A program made the position numbers and the translations under genes. Below are positions 27,675-29,333 of a stretch of DNA of 29,333 nt, piece by piece. Within the stretch, counting starts at the first letter, position 1, and every line of letters begins with the position of its first letter. The notes under the pieces were generated by a model that was given only the letters and a program-made list of their open reading frames with translations, was not told where the DNA came from and searched no databases. The DNA is taken from IMG/VR virus record IMGVR_UViG_3300037485_000805, positions 1 to 29,333 of that record; one strand, given 5' to 3'. The stretch is from a virus.

Positions 27675-28714
27675 TGGATTTTAATTATACACTAAAATAT
27701 AGAAGCTTTGATCAATTGCTGGAAGACATAATGGTTGACTTTCAAACATTTGCTTTAGAGAATATGATAGAGCCTCAAACTCTTATCAAAGTTGCAAGAA
27801 GAATTAATTATGATCTTGGTTTAAGAATTAACCAACAAAAAGAAGTTATACTTGAAGTATGTCATGGGAAAGTAAAATTGCCAGATGATTTTTATACTTT
27901 TAATTATGCTATGATTTGTGGTGAGTACACAATCAATACAGGATATAATATTGGAGGAACTAATATTCAAGAAGTACCTTACAAAGAAGTACCAGCTACA
28001 GTAGATGCATGTGCAGTACCTACAGTAAATTGTTCTACATGTAATACTAATCCATGTAATAATACTGCAGCGTGTTTAGGATCTACTAGACCACCAGTTA
28101 ACTTTGTTCCAGGAGAATTTGATCCTGCTACACCATATGGTGATACTTGTATTAGGCCAAGAGTTTTTATGAATTGTAAAGGAGATAAGTATGAGCTTAT
28201 CCAGGTTGTATCTAATGGCCAACAAAGAACTTATACAACTCTTCTGCCTCTTAGAATGAGAGCTAGTCAAAACATTGATTGTGAGTGTCCAAATCTTTAT
28301 TGGAATAGTGCAAATGAAGGCTGGATTAAAAATGGTTTTCTATATACTACATTTCAAAATGGTAAAGTATATTTAAACTACCAAGGTGAGTTAGAAGATG
28401 AAAATGGAAACATGATGGTTCCTAATCATGATCTTTTAAATGATTACTATGAATATGGATTAAAAGAAAGATTGCTTGAAAATCTTTTAATGAATGGTGA
28501 AGATGTGTCACAAAGATATCAGTTGATTACACAAAAGTTAAGGGCCGCAAGAAATCAAGCACTTGGATTAGTTAATACACCAAATTTTGAAGAAATGAAA
28601 AAACTTTGGTGGGCTAATAGAGTTGCTATGTATGGTAAGTACTATAACATGTTTAAGAGTTATCCAGTAGACCCACAATACTATAGATATAATTCAGGAT
28701 CAAGAGTAATATAA
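27674..28714 (+). CDS. Putative tail tubular/ring protein (P22 gp4-like position)
   Basis: A 346-aa protein. The N-terminus contains RSFDQLLEDIMVDFQTFALE, then a helix-strand region (VILEVCHGKVKLPDDFYTFNYAMICG) typical of tail adaptor or tubular proteins. A Cys-rich loop at about 110-150 (ACAVPTVNCSTCNTNPCNN) follows. The C-terminal half has FQNGKVYLNYQGELEDENGNMMVPNHD and a long helical end with KERLLENLLMNGEDV and KKLWWANRVAMYGKYYNMF. The conserved pattern YLNYQGxLEDExGNxMVPxHD is familiar from crAss-like tail proteins. It is followed 1 nt later by the muzzle gene. The Cys loop could bind a metal or form disulfides. Confidence 0.68.
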   Translation: MDFNYTLKYRSFDQLLEDIMVDFQTFALENMIEPQTLIKVARRINYDLGLRINQQKEVILEVCHGKVKLPDDFYTFNYAMICGEYTINTGYNIGGTNIQEVPYKEVPATVDACAVPTVNCSTCNTNPCNNTAACLGSTRPPVNFVPGEFDPATPYGDTCIRPRVFMNCKGDKYELIQVVSNGQQRTYTTLLPLRMRASQNIDCECPNLYWNSANEGWIKNGFLYTTFQNGKVYLNYQGELEDENGNMMVPNHDLLNDYYEYGLKERLLENLLMNGEDVSQRYQLITQKLRAARNQALGLVNTPNFEEMKKLWWANRVAMYGKYYNMFKSYPVDPQYYRYNSGSRVI

Positions 28715-28715
28715 G

Positions 28716-29333
28716 ATGGCAAATAAAGGAGCACAAAACATTGATCAGAATAAATTAAACACTTTTATAAAAGGTTTAAATAAAGATGCTGATCCATCAT
28801 TTGTATCAGAAGGAATGTGGATACATGCACGTAATGCAGTAAACAATTCAAGAGAAGGTGACTTAGGTTCATTATCAAATGAGCCTGCAAATAAATATTG
28901 TGCAACAGCCGGGGAGACTATGCTAGGTGTTGTACATATTATTGGAGCAATTTATTTATATTCTGATAAGTGGTTAATATTTACTGCTGCTCATGGGCCA
29001 TTAGATATGAATCCAACTACTGGATCTGAGATAGGTCTATTTGAAGAAGAGTTATGTAGATACAGAACTATTGTACAGGATGACTGTTTAAACTTTAGTA
29101 AGTGGGATTTAATTACTGGATCATCAAGAGAAAAAGAAGACTGTACATGGCAAGCATATTGGGCAGATGGAAATAACCCAGATAGATATTTAAATATTGG
29201 AGATCCACAAACATGGCCATCAGATGCCTATACATGGATCGGGAATAATACATATGCAAATTCTACAGGTGATACAATGCAATGGCCAGGAGTACATTGG
29301 CAGCAACTGTGCACTGACTCTGCACCGGTAACT
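28716..29333 (+). CDS. crAss-like tail stabilization/muzzle protein (N-terminal part, runs off the window)
   Basis: The ATG at 28716 opens a frame of 206 codons that remains open at the right edge. It reads NTFIKGLNKDADPSFVSEGM, then NAVNNSREGDLGSLSNEPAN, the start I associate with the large stabilization protein (muzzle) at the tip of crAss-like tails. In crAss-like phages this protein usually exceeds 1000 aa and closes the tail tube. The visible part is Trp/Asp/Gly-rich and fits a beta-propeller-like start. It directly follows the tubular protein, the standard order. Confidence 0.82.
   Translation, partial: MANKGAQNIDQNKLNTFIKGLNKDADPSFVSEGMWIHARNAVNNSREGDLGSLSNEPANKYCATAGETMLGVVHIIGAIYLYSDKWLIFTAAHGPLDMNPTTGSEIGLFEEELCRYRTIVQDDCLNFSKWDLITGSSREKEDCTWQAYWADGNNPDRYLNIGDPQTWPSDAYTWIGNNTYANSTGDTMQWPGVHWQQLCTDSAPVT

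Noticed and set aside
1-29333. tRNA genes, CRISPR array, insertion sequence, integrase or diversity-generating retroelement
   Set aside because: Reading found no cloverleaf-like genes, no regularly spaced repeats, no transposase or integrase frame, and no reverse transcriptase or template/variable repeat pair.

Overview
The window is an AT-rich stretch with every supported gene on the + strand. It reads as the late (lysis, packaging, capsid, neck and tail) region of a crAss-like phage (Crassvirales, podovirus-like) of a Bacteroidetes host. The diagnostic block is: IHF/HU-like protein, Cys-rich zinc protein, RecB-like nuclease, probable small terminase, large terminase (734 aa), very large portal (913 aa), probable scaffold, major capsid protein (538 aa), a run of small basic proteins, neck/ring proteins, a second IHF-like protein, and the start of the large stabilization/muzzle protein, which runs off the right edge. 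The Bacteroidetes host is inferred from the absence of Shine-Dalgarno sites (A-rich leaders instead), TAnnTTTG promoter-like boxes, and family resemblance to phages of that phylum.

Layout. 1-1583: end of one fibre-type protein and a complete 465-aa fibre/spike-like protein. 1631-3143: lysis cassette with two small membrane proteins, a charged protein with a cationic amphipathic tail, a CHAP-type (TIGR02594-like) lysin and a 52-aa protein, closed by a strong terminator. 3256-10841: packaging genes behind a promoter with good Bacteroidetes consensus. 10945-13824: probable scaffold and capsid protein, then a terminator. 13907-19651: a conserved unknown, six small mostly lysine-rich proteins (two under 75 aa carry Cys/Gly motifs and several share a TGG motif), a neck/ring candidate, a Dps-like ferritin-fold protein and an abundant-type 555-aa virion protein, then a terminator. 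19721-26295: structural accessory proteins including a large Cys-rich repeat protein, an orphan MNT-type nucleotidyltransferase and two paralogous fibre-like proteins, then a hairpin pair with a terminator. 26422-29333: second IHF-like protein, two neck/tail-tube-type proteins and the N-terminal 206 residues of the stabilization/muzzle protein.

How it works together. TerL and the probable TerS load DNA through the portal into a capsid built from the 538-aa protein. The ring proteins and the muzzle protein would form the neck and short tail. The fibre-like proteins would bind the host or decorate the head. The lysis cassette releases progeny. Most adjacent genes overlap by 1-4 nt (TAATG or ATGA), implying translational coupling. 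Four intrinsic terminators and three promoter-like elements divide the strand into transcription units. Two genes (MCP and the 555-aa protein) show a distinct codon style rich in CGT, as expected for the most abundant virion proteins.

The most interesting points are the Dps-like protein with intact ferroxidase ligand spacing inside a virion operon, the TGG-motif small-protein cluster, the missing P-loop lysine in TerL, the lone MNT nucleotidyltransferase between structural genes, and shared leader and promoter motifs. Family names come from recalled sequence patterns; no database search was run.
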